From Gnetum montanum (lineage: Eukaryota > Streptophyta > Gnetopsida > Gnetales > Gnetaceae): a DNA stretch of 37,437 bases. A model generated the notes under the pieces. It was not told the DNA's origin and ran no database searches. It saw nothing but the letters and a program-made list of their open reading frames with translations. Within the stretch, counting starts at the first letter, position 1; every line of letters starts with the position of its first letter. Below are positions 22,186-33,289 of this stretch, in pieces. Location of the stretch: positions 202,406 through 239,842 of the forward strand of contig MNCI01006877.1 in the NCBI GenBank assembly GCA_015680685.1. Direction: 5' to 3'. The translations under genes and the position numbers were made by a program.

Positions 22186-22207
22186 CCATTCCCAGCAATG
22201 GTGCCAA
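22186..22207 (-). promoter_or_regulatory. Primer-binding site of element A, tRNA-Asp type
   Basis: The minus strand directly after the 5' LTR reads TTGGCACCATTGCTGGGAA. It differs from the tRNA-Asp-type site TGGCGCCGTTGCCGGGGA mainly where each CpG has become CA or TG. Confidence 0.7.
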
Positions 22208-23058
22208 TGATGAGTGATGAGGTACCCCCTACAACCAACCATACAAATTAGAAGTGTTCACACATGATTTGATTGAATTCCATGGATGGAACTAGTTGTG
22301 GTATCTAGATCATTATGCCTTGATCACAGTTCGCTATCGTCCCACTTGGACTAGTGGTAGCTTTGTCACATATGGTTTAGTCCAGAGTGAGTCATATGAT
22401 TCTTGATGTTGTTTTGGCCCTATGTTACTTCTAATAATAATAAAGAAATCATTTGTTTAAACTAATTAACAATGAAAAGTAAAGTCTAAACTAGCCTACG
22501 AGCAATGAGTATCCATTCCCAGCTTGTCATACACATCCTAAACCCATGTATCCACTACTGAGATTACCAAGCACTATGCTACTAGGCAAACCAAGCAATA
22601 ATGCTACTACGATTATCAAGTGAATATGTTTTTTTGCTCGAAATTGCTCACACTCATTTTGCCAATTCATTAACACGCATGGAAACATAAATATTAACTA
22701 AGTACATGGAATATGAATTGCATTAAAAATAAATTAAATCTAAGCCAAAGTGTTGTAATGAATAAGAATTAATCTCTATCTTATTACCATTCATGGAATG
22801 TGTCCAAGTACATTTCCACTCAAATAAGATGTTTTACAATTAACTCAAATCCACACTACAGGCACTCACTAACTATTCTCTAAGGCTACGAAATAAAACT
22901 GCAAGAGTTTGACTACTATATTGACAAAAGAACACCAATACATAGTGGGAGCATACATATTTATAGACTTTATTATGGAGCTATGTCAACGTGGCCCCAT
23001 CGATGGGGAACACCATGTTGATGAGGATCCATCGACATGACACTGTGACACTTCATCA
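22208..23058 (-). repeat. LTR family: 5' LTR of element A
   Basis: 851 bp on the minus strand, starting TGATGAAGTGTC at 23058 and ending CTCATCACTCATCA at 22208. TATA-like TATAAATAT (minus) near 22968-22976. U3 carries repeated CATCGATGG/CATGTCGATGG elements at about 22983-23045. Confidence 0.85.
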
Positions 23059-23834
23059 ATTACCAACTAATGAAAGCCCAAGTAATAAGGGATGCTGCTA
23101 TGGAAATGCAGAATGAGATTAATAAAGGAAAGAGAGAACCACAAATAGTTGTCCTAGAAGAAAAAATATAATGCAATGTTTCATGTAGAGAAATTATATC
23201 AAACCCATGGATCTCAATCTTGAACACTAGTAATCCGTATCAAATATCCCATTAAAATAAAGTTACATTTAGCTCTCATGGAAACACCCAAAGGAGATAA
23301 GGAAGACTCCACACTAAGGATAAGCTCAATGAATAAAACCTCCACTAAATCAAAAAGGGATAAATTAACTATTCATAGAAGGGGAACTAGCTGACACCAT
23401 TCTCTAACTTCTTTCTCTTCCTCCTCACACTTCTCTTGAGAGTATGGCAAGAGATAATGACAAGTAAGAGATCATAATAGGGAAAGATGAAGGAATCCTA
23501 AGTCACATAAGCATCAAAGAAGATATCCTAATGAAGAACATGATGATTATAAGTAAGGAAGAGAAAGAATTAGGCATAAAGAGAGAGAGAGAGAGAGAGA
23601 GTCATATGAGCATCAAAAGTGTCACTACTATAATAGAGATTACAAACCTAAAGATTATGAAGAACTTATACTAACACTCATAACATAATTCATGTTAAGA
23701 AAGTAGTGTATATTCCTACTAGACATGTGAGGGATAGTTGCATCAAGTGACTAGGTATGAATAACATTCCAAAATTTGAGGATGGATACAATTCAGATTT
23801 ACAACACCATCTTCAAGCCTTCCATAGTGCTTAT
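23059..23834 (+). pseudogene. gag: Gag middle part of element D
   Basis: The sequence resumes after element A. Toward its end, MNNIPKFEDGYNSDLQHHLQ and AFHSAY (about 23758-23834) match B's MNNISKFARGYDFDPQHHLQ and AFHDAY. The middle is Arg/Lys/Glu-rich and broken by stops. A (GA)10 microsatellite lies at 23581-23601. The frame is cut at 23834 by insertion E and continues at 27114. Confidence 0.65.
23581..23601. repeat. (GA)n microsatellite
   Basis: Ten GA units plus a G, inside the decayed Gag of element D. Confidence 0.95.
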
Positions 23835-26800
23835 TGTAACAACCTGTATTTTAGTAAAGGTTGCAAAATCGTTGAGGATGGTTAATAATATTAATATTAA
23901 TTTTTATATGCATAATTAATTTTTCTTAACATGTGATAAATTTTTTTTACTCATGTGTACTATTTTTACCATTATGTATGATTAATGATTTTTACCTATC
24001 ATTAGTTTACACTAACTAGGTGAATGAGTTGTGGTAGGTTCTCATGAAAGTTATGGCATGGGCATGGTAAGGCTATGATGGCATGACATGTGATTTATTC
24101 ATGTAATTTGTAATTTTAATTTGGTTATTAATTAGATTAAAGGGAAGAGAGGTAGATGAGTCACATGAGTCTTGGAAGTAGATGAGCAAGTGTAGTTAAG
24201 TCACATGGGTTGGGGGTAGATGGAGTAGGGAAAAAGCTTATAAGAACACACACACTACCTTAAACCAAGCATTCTTGGCCTTTTACCTCTTGGGTTGGAG
24301 GGCTGTTGGGTTGGAGGAGTGTGAAGAGCTTACTAGTTTAGGGAGCTCATGGAAAGGCTCAAGTAATAGAAGCTAGCAAGATTTCAAGTGAATAATCTTG
24401 GCCCCCTTTTCTTGGTTGTTTCAAATCACCAAGTTTTTGCATAGATTAGGGTTTGGTTTTGTTTTAATTGATGCAAAATCTTGTAGATCTAGCATATTTG
24501 TGTTGGGCATTGGTAAATAATTCTAGATATGTAATTTCAATCTTGGGTTTTTTGTTTTTCCTAATTTGAACTTTCTATGAACTTTGTATTTTGAGGATTT
24601 AGGATGATTTGCATAGTGCTTGGTAAAATGCTCATATCTCTTTCTATATTAAGAATCTAGTTGCAAGCTATCTTTCTTTTGGATTTATTAAGAAATTATA
24701 TACAACATTGATGGGGTAATTAAATAGTAATTCATTGTAAATGAGTCACTACAAGTTATTCTTCCAACACTATTCAGAATCATGGCAATTTTAGTAGGGT
24801 CTAGAGTTAAGGATATCTCTCTATGTTGAGTGCATTTATACTTCTAAAGTTTAGATATGATATTTATCACTAACATATCAACCTAATCCAAGTGGAATCA
24901 TTGTAGGTAGAGTTATGATTTCATCTTTGGGGGTTGTTTGAATTTATGAAGTAATCTAATACAATGATTCATCTATTAATAACAACTTATTTGTAGCTTT
25001 GTTTCGTATGAAATTTTTATGAGGCTTATATGTGGATGTTACATTTCCAATTGAAGTGGAAGAAGTTAAAAAGATTATTGCTTGATTGAGTTATATGAGG
25101 TTAATTATCAATCACTCATTTTGTTTCTATTTCTAATTTCCTATAATGTTGGACTAATATCAATTTTTGTGAATTTGTAATTATTTAAATATTTTTACAA
25201 TAACTAAGTGTGGATCCTAACTTTCAATTGAATCATTAATTAAGAGGAAATTCATAGGGATGTGTAAGTTGTGGGAGTTTCATTTATGACTATTTAGTTT
25301 GCCTAATATCCTGTAAATCTTAGTTTTAGAAGATGAATTCTAGTGAAGTTGTTAGGAGATATGTATCATTTTCTACTTTTGAAGCTTGGTATAGCTATAT
25401 GTCTTTTGGAGTTGTTGTTGGATATTACCCATTGCAAATTTTTGAAGGGAGATGATTTTAATTGATTATGAATTTTTGAACATTTGGAACTTATATTTTG
25501 TTGAGCTTAGTCTTGTGATTGGTTATTTAAATTTTAGAGGATTTGGATCTCTTGAATTGGAATTTGTTGGATTCTTGGACCATTGGATTTTTTGGGACAT
25601 GCTAGATTCTTGATCTTGAAATTGTTGTAGAACATGTTAGATTTTGGGATTTTTGATTATGCTATGACACACTGGATTACTGGTTCTTTTGTTAACTTAT
25701 GTAAAAATGATGTTGAGTCCCTCCACCTTTAAGGTCGATTTGCCATCTTTTGATGATTTTGAGATGGCTAGATGATGTCATGGTTTGATTATTTATTGTG
25801 TGTTTGGATGATGGAGCTAGCATCAAGTTTGTGGCCGGTTGAAGATGGGGCTCCTTGGAGTTGACTTTTATGATTGACCCCCATTATTAGTGCACCAATG
25901 TGGCTATCACTACAAGCCCCATCTAGTATGAGAAGATGATCCATGGCTCATTGATCTTGTTTGGTTGGTTCCTCCAGAACTTTAGAGGTAGGTATCCACT
26001 AGGACACCTCTAGCACTACCATGTGTGAGAACCTTGGTGGGAATCCATTGGAACATCTTGGTTCATTGAGACTAATAACATATTCATGCACATAGTAATT
26101 TGATATTTTGTTGGAAATATTAATTTGGAATATTGAAAGTATTCATGACAACTTGATACATATTGACATTGAGTGTGATGTGTTTTAGCTTCCTTGTTTG
26201 TTTTGTTGATGGATGAAGTGGATGGATGTTGGTTTTAGACCATTATGATGGTCAAATGTATTAATCTCATTCTTGTTGGATAACTATGTGGCATTGGATT
26301 TTTGGCATGTTTGTGGATTCTTAGTTCCTTGTTGATGGATGATCTTAGATGTTTGTGATGATTTTGTGTTTGGATATGCTTTGCATTAATAATTATGTGG
26401 CATTAGATTTTGGCATGTTGTAGTGGTTGTATGTTTGGATATGCTTTGCATTAATTATTTTATAGGTTACCATGTCCTACCTAGCCCTCATGAGACCTAT
26501 TCTTGATTTGGCTGAAAGATGATGCCAATGTTACTTACTCAACAGTAGTTGATATTTTTGTTTTGTGTATAGATATTTTGAGCTAGGAGACCATGGAGTA
26601 CATATGGTACCTTGGAGATGTTTATAACACAAGATGAAATTATATGCTATTTGAAATTATAATTGCTATTTCATAAGTAGATATATATTAATTTGATTGA
26701 TGTTCTTAGTTTATTATAGTAGACTTTGTATGGATTATGAATTATGTAGTGACAATGAGAACTTACTAGATTTCTTTATGTAAGATGTTTTGGATGAGAC

Positions 26801-27113
26801 CATTGATGTAAGATTTATTTTAGTGGATGCTTATTATTTGAATCTTTATTACCTGTATATATATTCATCTTAATATTAAAAGATATAACTTGTTTCCATT
26901 ATCTTCTCATTTAATCTCTTCTTCCTCTTAGTCATGGCTTAACCATACTTCTTTTCATTGCATTAGAATGAATCAATTTCATTACTCTACCATGATCAAC
27001 CTTTGTNGCATTAGAATGAATCAATTTTATTACTCTACCATGATCAACCTTTGTTATCTATTTTAACCTCACACAATGCTCTTTATCCTAAGGGTAGGAA
27101 GGAGGATGTTACG
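23835..27113 (+). mobile_element. Insertion E: 3.3 kb LTR-like unit, probable long solo LTR
   Basis: E begins TGTAACAACCTGTATTTT and ends GGAGGATGTTACG. CTTAT (23830-23834) and CCTAT (27114-27118) flank it as a 5-bp duplication with one change, and D's Gag reads across. Long LTRs starting TGTAAC and ending GTTACA are typical of the Tekay/Del branch of Ty3/gypsy. No reading frame of note, PPT or PBS is seen, so a solo LTR is more likely than a full element. A TATA-like TTATAAGAAC lies near 24240. Direct repeats occur at about 26280-26455. 26960-27054 is an assembly duplication. Confidence 0.6.
26960..27054. other. Assembly join: 47-bp duplication around a single N (27007)
   Basis: 26960-27006 and 27008-27054 match except for one C/T difference. 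Confidence 0.8.
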
Positions 27114-27402
27114 CCTATGTCCTTTAGAACATTGATAATGATTGGCAAAAATTAAAGTTGCTTCTTAGAAAACTTATAAAGGAAGCAAAAAGCTTGTATA
27201 AATCCTTAGAACTAAAATTGATCTAAATATGAAGTACCATGTTGAGCTCTTTAATGACAAATATCAAACTTACTCTAGAGTGTCCAATTTGAGAAAACCA
27301 ATTCAAGGATGGAGGTAAGGGACACATAAATCCCTTCATGCGGCAATGGGTAGGTACTATTCATTACTACATAGATGCCTAGGACATGGATTTTCTCAAA
27401 TG
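27114..27402 (+). pseudogene. gag: Gag third part of element D, ending at a deletion joint
   Basis: It continues B-like Gag: the segment equivalent to B's NIESRWQKLKLFPRI, VWYRSLRPN and FNEKY is recognisable, ending near GHGFSQ at about 27380-27398. There the sequence jumps into LTR sequence. Confidence 0.6.
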
Positions 27403-28145
27403 AAATAACTTTTATGAAACACTTAGTGAAATTCTTGCAATTTATTTTTGTGAGTTACACTTAAAGTTAGAGTTAGAAGTAAATGTCTATAGTGTGGTAA
27501 CTAACATTTGTATGAAGTCTTTATTCGAGTGGATTATACCTAGACACAATTCATAACCAACAATAAAGATCGAGATTATTTCTTACCATTACAATATCTT
27601 ATTTAGTTTACTTTTATTTTTTAATATATTTACTTTGATTCATTTTTTTACATTTTCTAAATACTTTACTTTTCCAATGTATATTAGTAAAGTAGAATAA
27701 GTATGACTAGTTTTGAACATTAAGTGTGATTATTTAGTAACCTAGTAGTAACTTCACTTGATTTTCTCAATAGTGAATTCACTTGGTAATCCTAGTAATA
27801 GTTACATGAGCCTAGGCATGTACAACAAGCCAGAAAAGGATGCTTATCATCATAGGCTAGGATAGGTTACATTTCTGTTGTTGTTTAGAATTAGACTTTA
27901 TTCTCACTTTCATTACAAAAATACTTAGGATTCACTTGAGCCCATAATATCATGATATCATATACCTCACTATGAGTTAATACATACTACTTGCACTTCA
28001 CTAAATCAACATGAGAAGATAACAATTGTGAACCAACTATCAACCACTAGCATACTTACATTGTCCATCCATAGATTACAATCTGGTCACATGTGAATGC
28101 TTGTGACCTGTATGGCAAAGTGTTGAAATACCCAACCACTCATCA
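27403..28145 (+). repeat. LTR family: 3' LTR of element D, 5'-truncated
   Basis: It aligns with 14996-15734 but lacks the first roughly 110 bases (all of U3, including the TATA box). It ends CCACTCATCA at 28145, followed by the CAAA target copy and LINE sequence. Confidence 0.75.
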
Positions 28146-29504
28146 CAAATAATTTTCTTATGATCAACAATTCTTTGTAACATATCAATACTCTTTTAGC
28201 TAAAGTGGAGAATTACTACATGTTATTTAGCTCTTAGATGAATTAACAAAATTTGCTATTTATTGTAATGGTAATGTTGATGACTGGGTTACTCTCAGGC
28301 CTTGGAAAATCTTGAAAAAAGATTCTGCTTTAAACATTTTAGTAATACTTTTTTCTTTTGAGCCTAATTTTACTATTTTGTGGAATTATGTGGTTAATAA
28401 TATTGAAAAGAAGCTTGATAAATGGAAAGAAAAAAAAAAGCTCACCCTTACTAGCAAAGTTTTAGTTATTTAGTAAATGCTTTAATCTACTTATGTTTAT
28501 TAATCTAGTTGTTGAACTCATTTTAAAACTTCTTATGATAGAATTGATCATATTATTTTTTTCAGTCTCTTTGATTTACTAAGCAACACATAAATGGTTT
28601 TTCAAAAGTTACGTAGAATATTTACACTAATAGTAAGAAAGATGAAGGACTTGGCCTTATTAATTATTATAATTAAGGTATTTCTCTTGCTACAAAATCA
28701 ATTGCAAAGTGCATTAATGAAAATGATGTTTGGATGCTCCTTTTAAGAAATGGACTTACGCAAGAAAAACCTAAGTATGATAAAAGTTGGTCTTTTAAGA
28801 ACTTTCTTCATTATCTTCTTTTTCCTTAGGTTGTTTCTATTTTTAGTTCTCCAATTCTTAAAAAAAAATTGGAAAACATGGTGAAAACTTAGTAGATATT
28901 AGAAATAAAATCATATTACAATTTTAGAAGATGTGCTTAAGCAAACTAGCCTATCGTGGCTTCCTTTTAATGAAGGAGCTTGGGCTACTAATGCATTTAG
29001 ATTGTGTGCCACTTGAAGAAAATTTGGTATTAATGTAGTTTCTTATCTACATATGCATGATAGATGGATTACTTGGAATGAAGCTTTTAGCCTCTATAGT
29101 TTGAATAAAAAAATTCTAAAAAATTAGTTTGTAATCTTGAAAGTTTATTTAAAGTTAATAATAGTTTTCACCATGCTTTTTCAAATAGTTTTTAAAGGAT
29201 TGTGAATTGTTTTTCCTTTTAATTTGAAATTTATTTAGAAGATTAAAGAATGATTTTATTCATAATAAGATCAATAAGGCTTGGAAAATGTAATTATCAT
29301 TGCACTTTTAGATGAGGAAAATAAAAGGTATTTGGAAAACTCCTACATTTCATAAAATTCGTATTTTTATGATGTCTTTTTCATCAAGGTCTTCCTATTA
29401 GTGGTTGTCTTAAATATATGAAAAATATTCCTCTTCAATGTCCTCTTTGTAGAAGTGAAGACTCATTTTCTCATGTTTTTATTGAGTATCCTATTGCTCA
29501 ACCA
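28146..29504 (+). pseudogene. L1-type LINE, plus-strand copy, second part
   Basis: This is the continuation of 13240-14886. MINNSL-HINTLLAKVENYY (about 28159-28215) matches the minus LINE. Next comes EKKLDKWKEKKKLTLTSKV (about 28408-28465), the usual segment after RT. SWLPFNEGAWATNAFRL is at about 28955-29010. Near the end, IPLQCPLCRSEDSFSHVFIE (about 29430-29490) fits the Cys/His motif at the C-terminus of plant L1 proteins. It stops at 29504, where element B begins, so the 3' tail is not in place. Confidence 0.8.
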
Positions 29505-30385
29505 TGAAAAGTACTTTGTCTAGCTCCAATATCAAATATTCGATATCGGAGCCCTGATATCAAATACCTAATATCGAGGCCCATGAAGTGATGTTGGATA
29601 TTTGATATCATGGGATGTGTGCTAGCCTATAAATATAGCACTTGGGTGCATAGTTTGAAATAAGTTTTGTCAATAGAATAGCCAAACTCTTGCAATTTTA
29701 TTTCGTAGTCTTAGAGAATAGTCAGTGAGTGCTCGCAATGTGGATCTAAGTCAATTGTATGACATTTTATTTGAGTGGCAATGTACTTGGACACATTTCA
29801 TGAATGATAATAAGATCAAGATTGATTCTTATTCATTGTAGAACTTTGACTTAGATTAGATTTACTTTCCATATAATTTACTTTGCATGTACTTAGTTAA
29901 TATTTAGGTTTCTATGCATATTAATGAATTAACAGAATGAGCATGACTAGTTTTGAGTGTAAACATGTATTTTTTTGGTAACCCCAGCAACATTATTATT
30001 TAGTTTTCCCAGTAGCATAGCACTTGGTAATCCCAGTGGTGGATATGTGGGTTCAAAACATGTATGACAAGCTAGAAATGGACACTCATTGCATGTAGGC
30101 TAGTTTAGACTTTACTTTCCATTGTTAATTAACTAAATAATTGATTTATTTATAATCATTAGGAGTAGCATAAGGCCAAAACAAAATCAATTATCATATG
30201 CCTCACTTTGGACTAAACCATACATGACAAAGCTACCACAAGTCCAAGTGGAAAGATAACAAACTACGATCAAGACATAATAATCTAGATGCCACAACTA
30301 GTCCCATCCATGAAATTCGACTAGATTTTGCATGAACACTTATGATTCATATGGTTGGGTGTAAGGGGTACCTCACCACTCATTA
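29505..30385 (+). repeat. LTR family: 5' LTR of element B
   Basis: About 881 bp, starting near TGAAAAGTAC and ending CCACTCATTA, directly before the primer site. TATA box CTATAAATA near 29630. U3 has many GATATC/ATATCG repeats like the solo LTR at 11343, its closest relative here. The 5' boundary is set from where LINE sequence stops and could shift by a few bases. Confidence 0.75.
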
Positions 30386-30406
30386 TTGGAAATGTTGCTG
30401 AGGATG
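30386..30406 (+). promoter_or_regulatory. Primer-binding site of element B, decayed
   Basis: TTGGAAATGTTGCTGAGGATG lies immediately after the LTR and aligns with A's PBS (TTGGCACCATTGCTGGGAA) at the same place. Confidence 0.6.
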
Positions 30407-30517
30407 GTGTTAGTTTTCTAGATTAGTTATATTATACATGATTATTGTAAAGGTATTAATGATCTATCTATTAGAAAATATTAATATTTTAAGTCACACA
30501 TGTTATTAGGTAAAACC

Positions 30518-32113
30518 ATGTCTTCTTCACATAGGACCAAGACTGCATCACATGATGAAAGCACTTATAAGAGAAATGATAGGATCTATACTGAAGAAAA
30601 TTGAAGAGAACAACCTCAAGTAGGGGTTTCATATGCTTATTTATACCCTTATTACACTCAAGGACTAGGCCCATCTAACATATAAAATCCTAGAGGAGAC
30701 GGAGTAAGTCTTAGATCAAGGAGGACCTCAAGGCCTAGGACCTCCTCTAAACCTAAACAAGATAAATCAAGGGACCATGGGGAGAACTATAGGAGCCATG
30801 GTGATTCTTCCCATTCCTCATCTTTTTCTTTTTATTCAACATCTAGTTTTGATAAAGATGAATGTAGGTATAGAAATAGAGCTCCACTATGGGATCAAGA
30901 TAAAGATAGAAATCAAACCCAAGGGAAACATCAAAGACATCAAAATGAGCATAGACAAAATCATCACAATCAAACAAATAGAAATAGAAATTTTTACTAT
31001 GACATGCCTAATAATGGAGAACCCTTGTTGGCCACTAAGAGCATGATGTAGATTACAAGGATAGTTAAAATACCCAACAGGCATTATAAGAAAACTTGCA
31101 TCAAAAGGCTTGATATGAATAACATCTCTAAATTTGCGAGAGGCTATGATTTTGATCCACAACATCATTTGCAAGCCTTCCATGATGCCTATGTCTTACA
31201 AAACATTGAAAGTAGGTGGCAAAAGCTTAAGCTCTTTCCTAGGATACTAATAGACAAAGCAAAAGTGTGGTATAGATCATTGAGACCAAATTCAATCCAT
31301 CAGTGGTTCACAATCCTGAAACTCTTCAATGAGAAATACTAAACCTAAGCAAGGGTGTCCCACCTAAGGAAAAAAATCCAAGAATGGAAACAAGAACAAC
31401 ATGAACCCTTGAATATGGCCCTAGATAGATATTATTCTCTACTGAATAGATACCCCGACCATGGTTTCTCTCAAGGAGAACAACTTTTTCACATCATAGA
31501 TGGGCTTCATATTCAAATAAGAGAGACCCTTGGGATGTATGCTCAAGGTCACTTATATGAACTAGAAACCTATCAAATCTAAAAGCTAATCGAGCATGTG
31601 GAAAAAGAAGAAAAAGAGGTATGTAAATGGGAGAATGTTGAGAAATATCACTAGGACCCAAATATTTAAAAGAAGGTCCATATTTATGATAAGGAACAAG
31701 AGGCAGTTCTTAATGAGGTGATTTTACAACAAACCTTGTGAATACAAAATTCTATCGATGAGCTTGAAGCAAAGCTAGATAAGATGTTGAAATGGATAAA
31801 TGAGAAAGTTACAACTTGCATAGAAATCATAGAGGAGAGAGCAACACAAAATGAATCAAGTGATCACAACAAAAGAAAGAAAAAGAACCAAGAAACAACT
31901 AGGAACACTTATCAGCAAAAAGGGAAAATAGCTATAGAAGAAGAGGTTATAGACTCAACCATAGAAGAGGATGATGGATGTGACATCTCGATATATGATC
32001 ATCCAAAGGGCTATTGCCTAGTCATGTTGGATTGGGCTTTTGCATTGAATCCCAAGTTTGTACAAAAGTAAATGCCTAGGAAATTACCTTACTCACAAGG
32101 TAATTATAGATAG
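30518..32113 (+). pseudogene. gag: Gag-like polyprotein of element B
   Basis: ATG at 30518 (MSSSHRTKTASHDES). In order: a Tyr-rich VSYAYLYPYYTQG, a Ser-rich SSHSSSFSFYSTSS run, an Arg/Asn/Gln/His-rich basic stretch (about 30870-31000), then the Gag core with AKVWYRSLRPNSIHQWF (about 31257-31310) and MALDRYYSLLNRYPDHGFSQ (31415-31475). A Lys/Glu-rich helix and acidic IDSTIEEDDGCDISIYD (about 31950-32000) follow. About five stops interrupt an otherwise continuous reading. The core resembles Athila/Tat Gag. It is the best-preserved copy in the window. No zinc knuckle or protease motif is seen. Confidence 0.75.
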
Positions 32114-32822
32114 TCCTACAACCAACTGTACTATTGTAGTGGGACTCCATATCAGCCTCAAAACTAATATCAATTATAGTGGAAAAACCCAGAGTCATGA
32201 GGGAGGCCATCATCAAAGTAACACTACCCTTATTGTTAGTTAAACCCATATAGATATTATGTTCAACAACCTATTTCCCCAACTAGTTCTACTTCCTCTA
32301 CCTCAAATCACTACTACTGCTCTCTTGAATATCATCATCTCGTAACATCTTCTATGAGGTCATCACCTCACACCTCTCATCCTTTGTCATATCCTTAACA
32401 TTCTCATACTTCCCTCCACCATATGTCACCACCATCAACTCAGCACCATGACATTAATGAGAGAATATCACTTGTGCTACAAACATACATAGAAATGATA
32501 ATGCTAGAAGATCTCCACTACAATCTTAGAAACATCCTTTCTTTAGGACAATTCCCACCCATAAGCATAATCCTCGTAGACCTACTAACTCATCCAAACT
32601 AGCATAATGTCATTCAAGTGCAACATCCTTCCTTTCACAACCAATGTCCTCCAATCATACACAAAGACCAAAATCCATCATTGTTCCAATACTTGACAGA
32701 AATGATGAACCTATCACTATGAAGAGACAAAAGAATCCATGCATTACTACTAATAGTAAAGGTGGAGTTGTGGGCCAAAAATTCAAAATATTAACATAGC
32801 CCATAAGAAAGTTCAAGAGCAA
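32114..32822 (+). pseudogene. Tyr/Gln/Pro/Ser-rich linker of the Gag-like polyprotein
   Basis: The translation is low-complexity: YNQLYY, GTPYQPQN, YRYYVQQPISPTSSTSSTSN, then His/Pro/Ser-rich runs. A (20000-20470) has the same composition and the shared YYVQQPIS. Stops break both. It links the Gag core to the conserved C-terminal frame. Confidence 0.45.
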
Positions 32823-33179
32823 GTGTGTGAGCAAAAACAAATCTATGTAGTAGCCACTAAACTAAAAGACACCCAGTGGCTTGAAAATGAGAATATAAAA
32901 TTATTTCAAAGATGCATGAAGGTAACTAATCTACTTATTAGTTCTAGACTTAAGAAAATGGACCAAATAGAGGACTTAGACATAGATATCTTACATTTTG
33001 ATTATACATTGAAAAAGGATATTAAACACAGAGACCCAAGAATTAAAATAGAAAATCAAGAAGAAGAAGCAAACACATCTGCACCTCCAAAAATAGAACT
33101 ACCTTCAAATCTAGATGAAGATATGTCTCAAAATGATCCACACGAGACTATCACCAATGTTAAATGTGCTACCACATGA
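32823..33179 (+). pseudogene. Conserved C-terminal frame of the Gag-like polyprotein (B)
   Basis: 118 codons: CEQKQIYVVATKLKDTQW, LENENIKLFQRCMKVTN, RLKKMDQIEDLDID, then an acidic and Pro-containing tail. It matches A at 19380-19825. I do not recognise a domain. The frame is open in B although A has stops. The listed start ATG is probably internal to a longer ancestral frame. Confidence 0.5.
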
Positions 33180-33275
33180 TTAATTAAATTAGTAAAAATG
33201 ATAGATGGAAAACCAATGGTGTATAACTAGGAAATTATGCAATCCATCTCCCAAATGTGTAGCCATAAGATTACT

Positions 33276-33289
33276 CATGGGGGAGATGC
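33276..33289 (+). promoter_or_regulatory. Internal PPT-like motif of element B
   Basis: CATGGGGGAGATGC is identical to the motif in A (19356-19369, minus strand). It is followed by a T-rich tract at about 33310-33480. Confidence 0.5.

Larger units (their letters stand above)
16198..23058 (-). mobile_element. Element A: complete Gag-only LTR retrotransposon
   Basis: 6861 bp, minus strand. The 5' LTR is at 22208-23058, PBS at 22186-22207, Gag-like region about 22082-19380, a spacer with no recognisable protein, PPT at 17067-17076 and 3' LTR at 16198-17066. Flanking pentamers are CTTAC (16193-16197) and ATTAC (23059-23063), a target duplication with one change. No protease, RT, RNase H or integrase motif is visible anywhere in the 5.1 kb interior, so it depended on another element. 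It lies within the Gag of element D. Confidence 0.85.
14887..28145 (+). mobile_element. Element D: Gag-only LTR element with two nested insertions
   Basis: 5' LTR 14887-15734 and 3' LTR about 27403-28145, both plus strand, flanked by CAAA at 14883-14886 and 28146-28149. The LINE reading resumes directly after the right end. Internal sequence is 15735-16197, 23059-23834 and 27114-27402, separated by element A and insertion E. What remains codes only for Gag-like protein. A deletion joins Gag to the middle of the 3' LTR near 27401-27413. Confidence 0.8.

Noticed and set aside
23581-23601. GA repeat as a regulatory site
   Set aside because: It is an ordinary microsatellite within a dead Gag frame.
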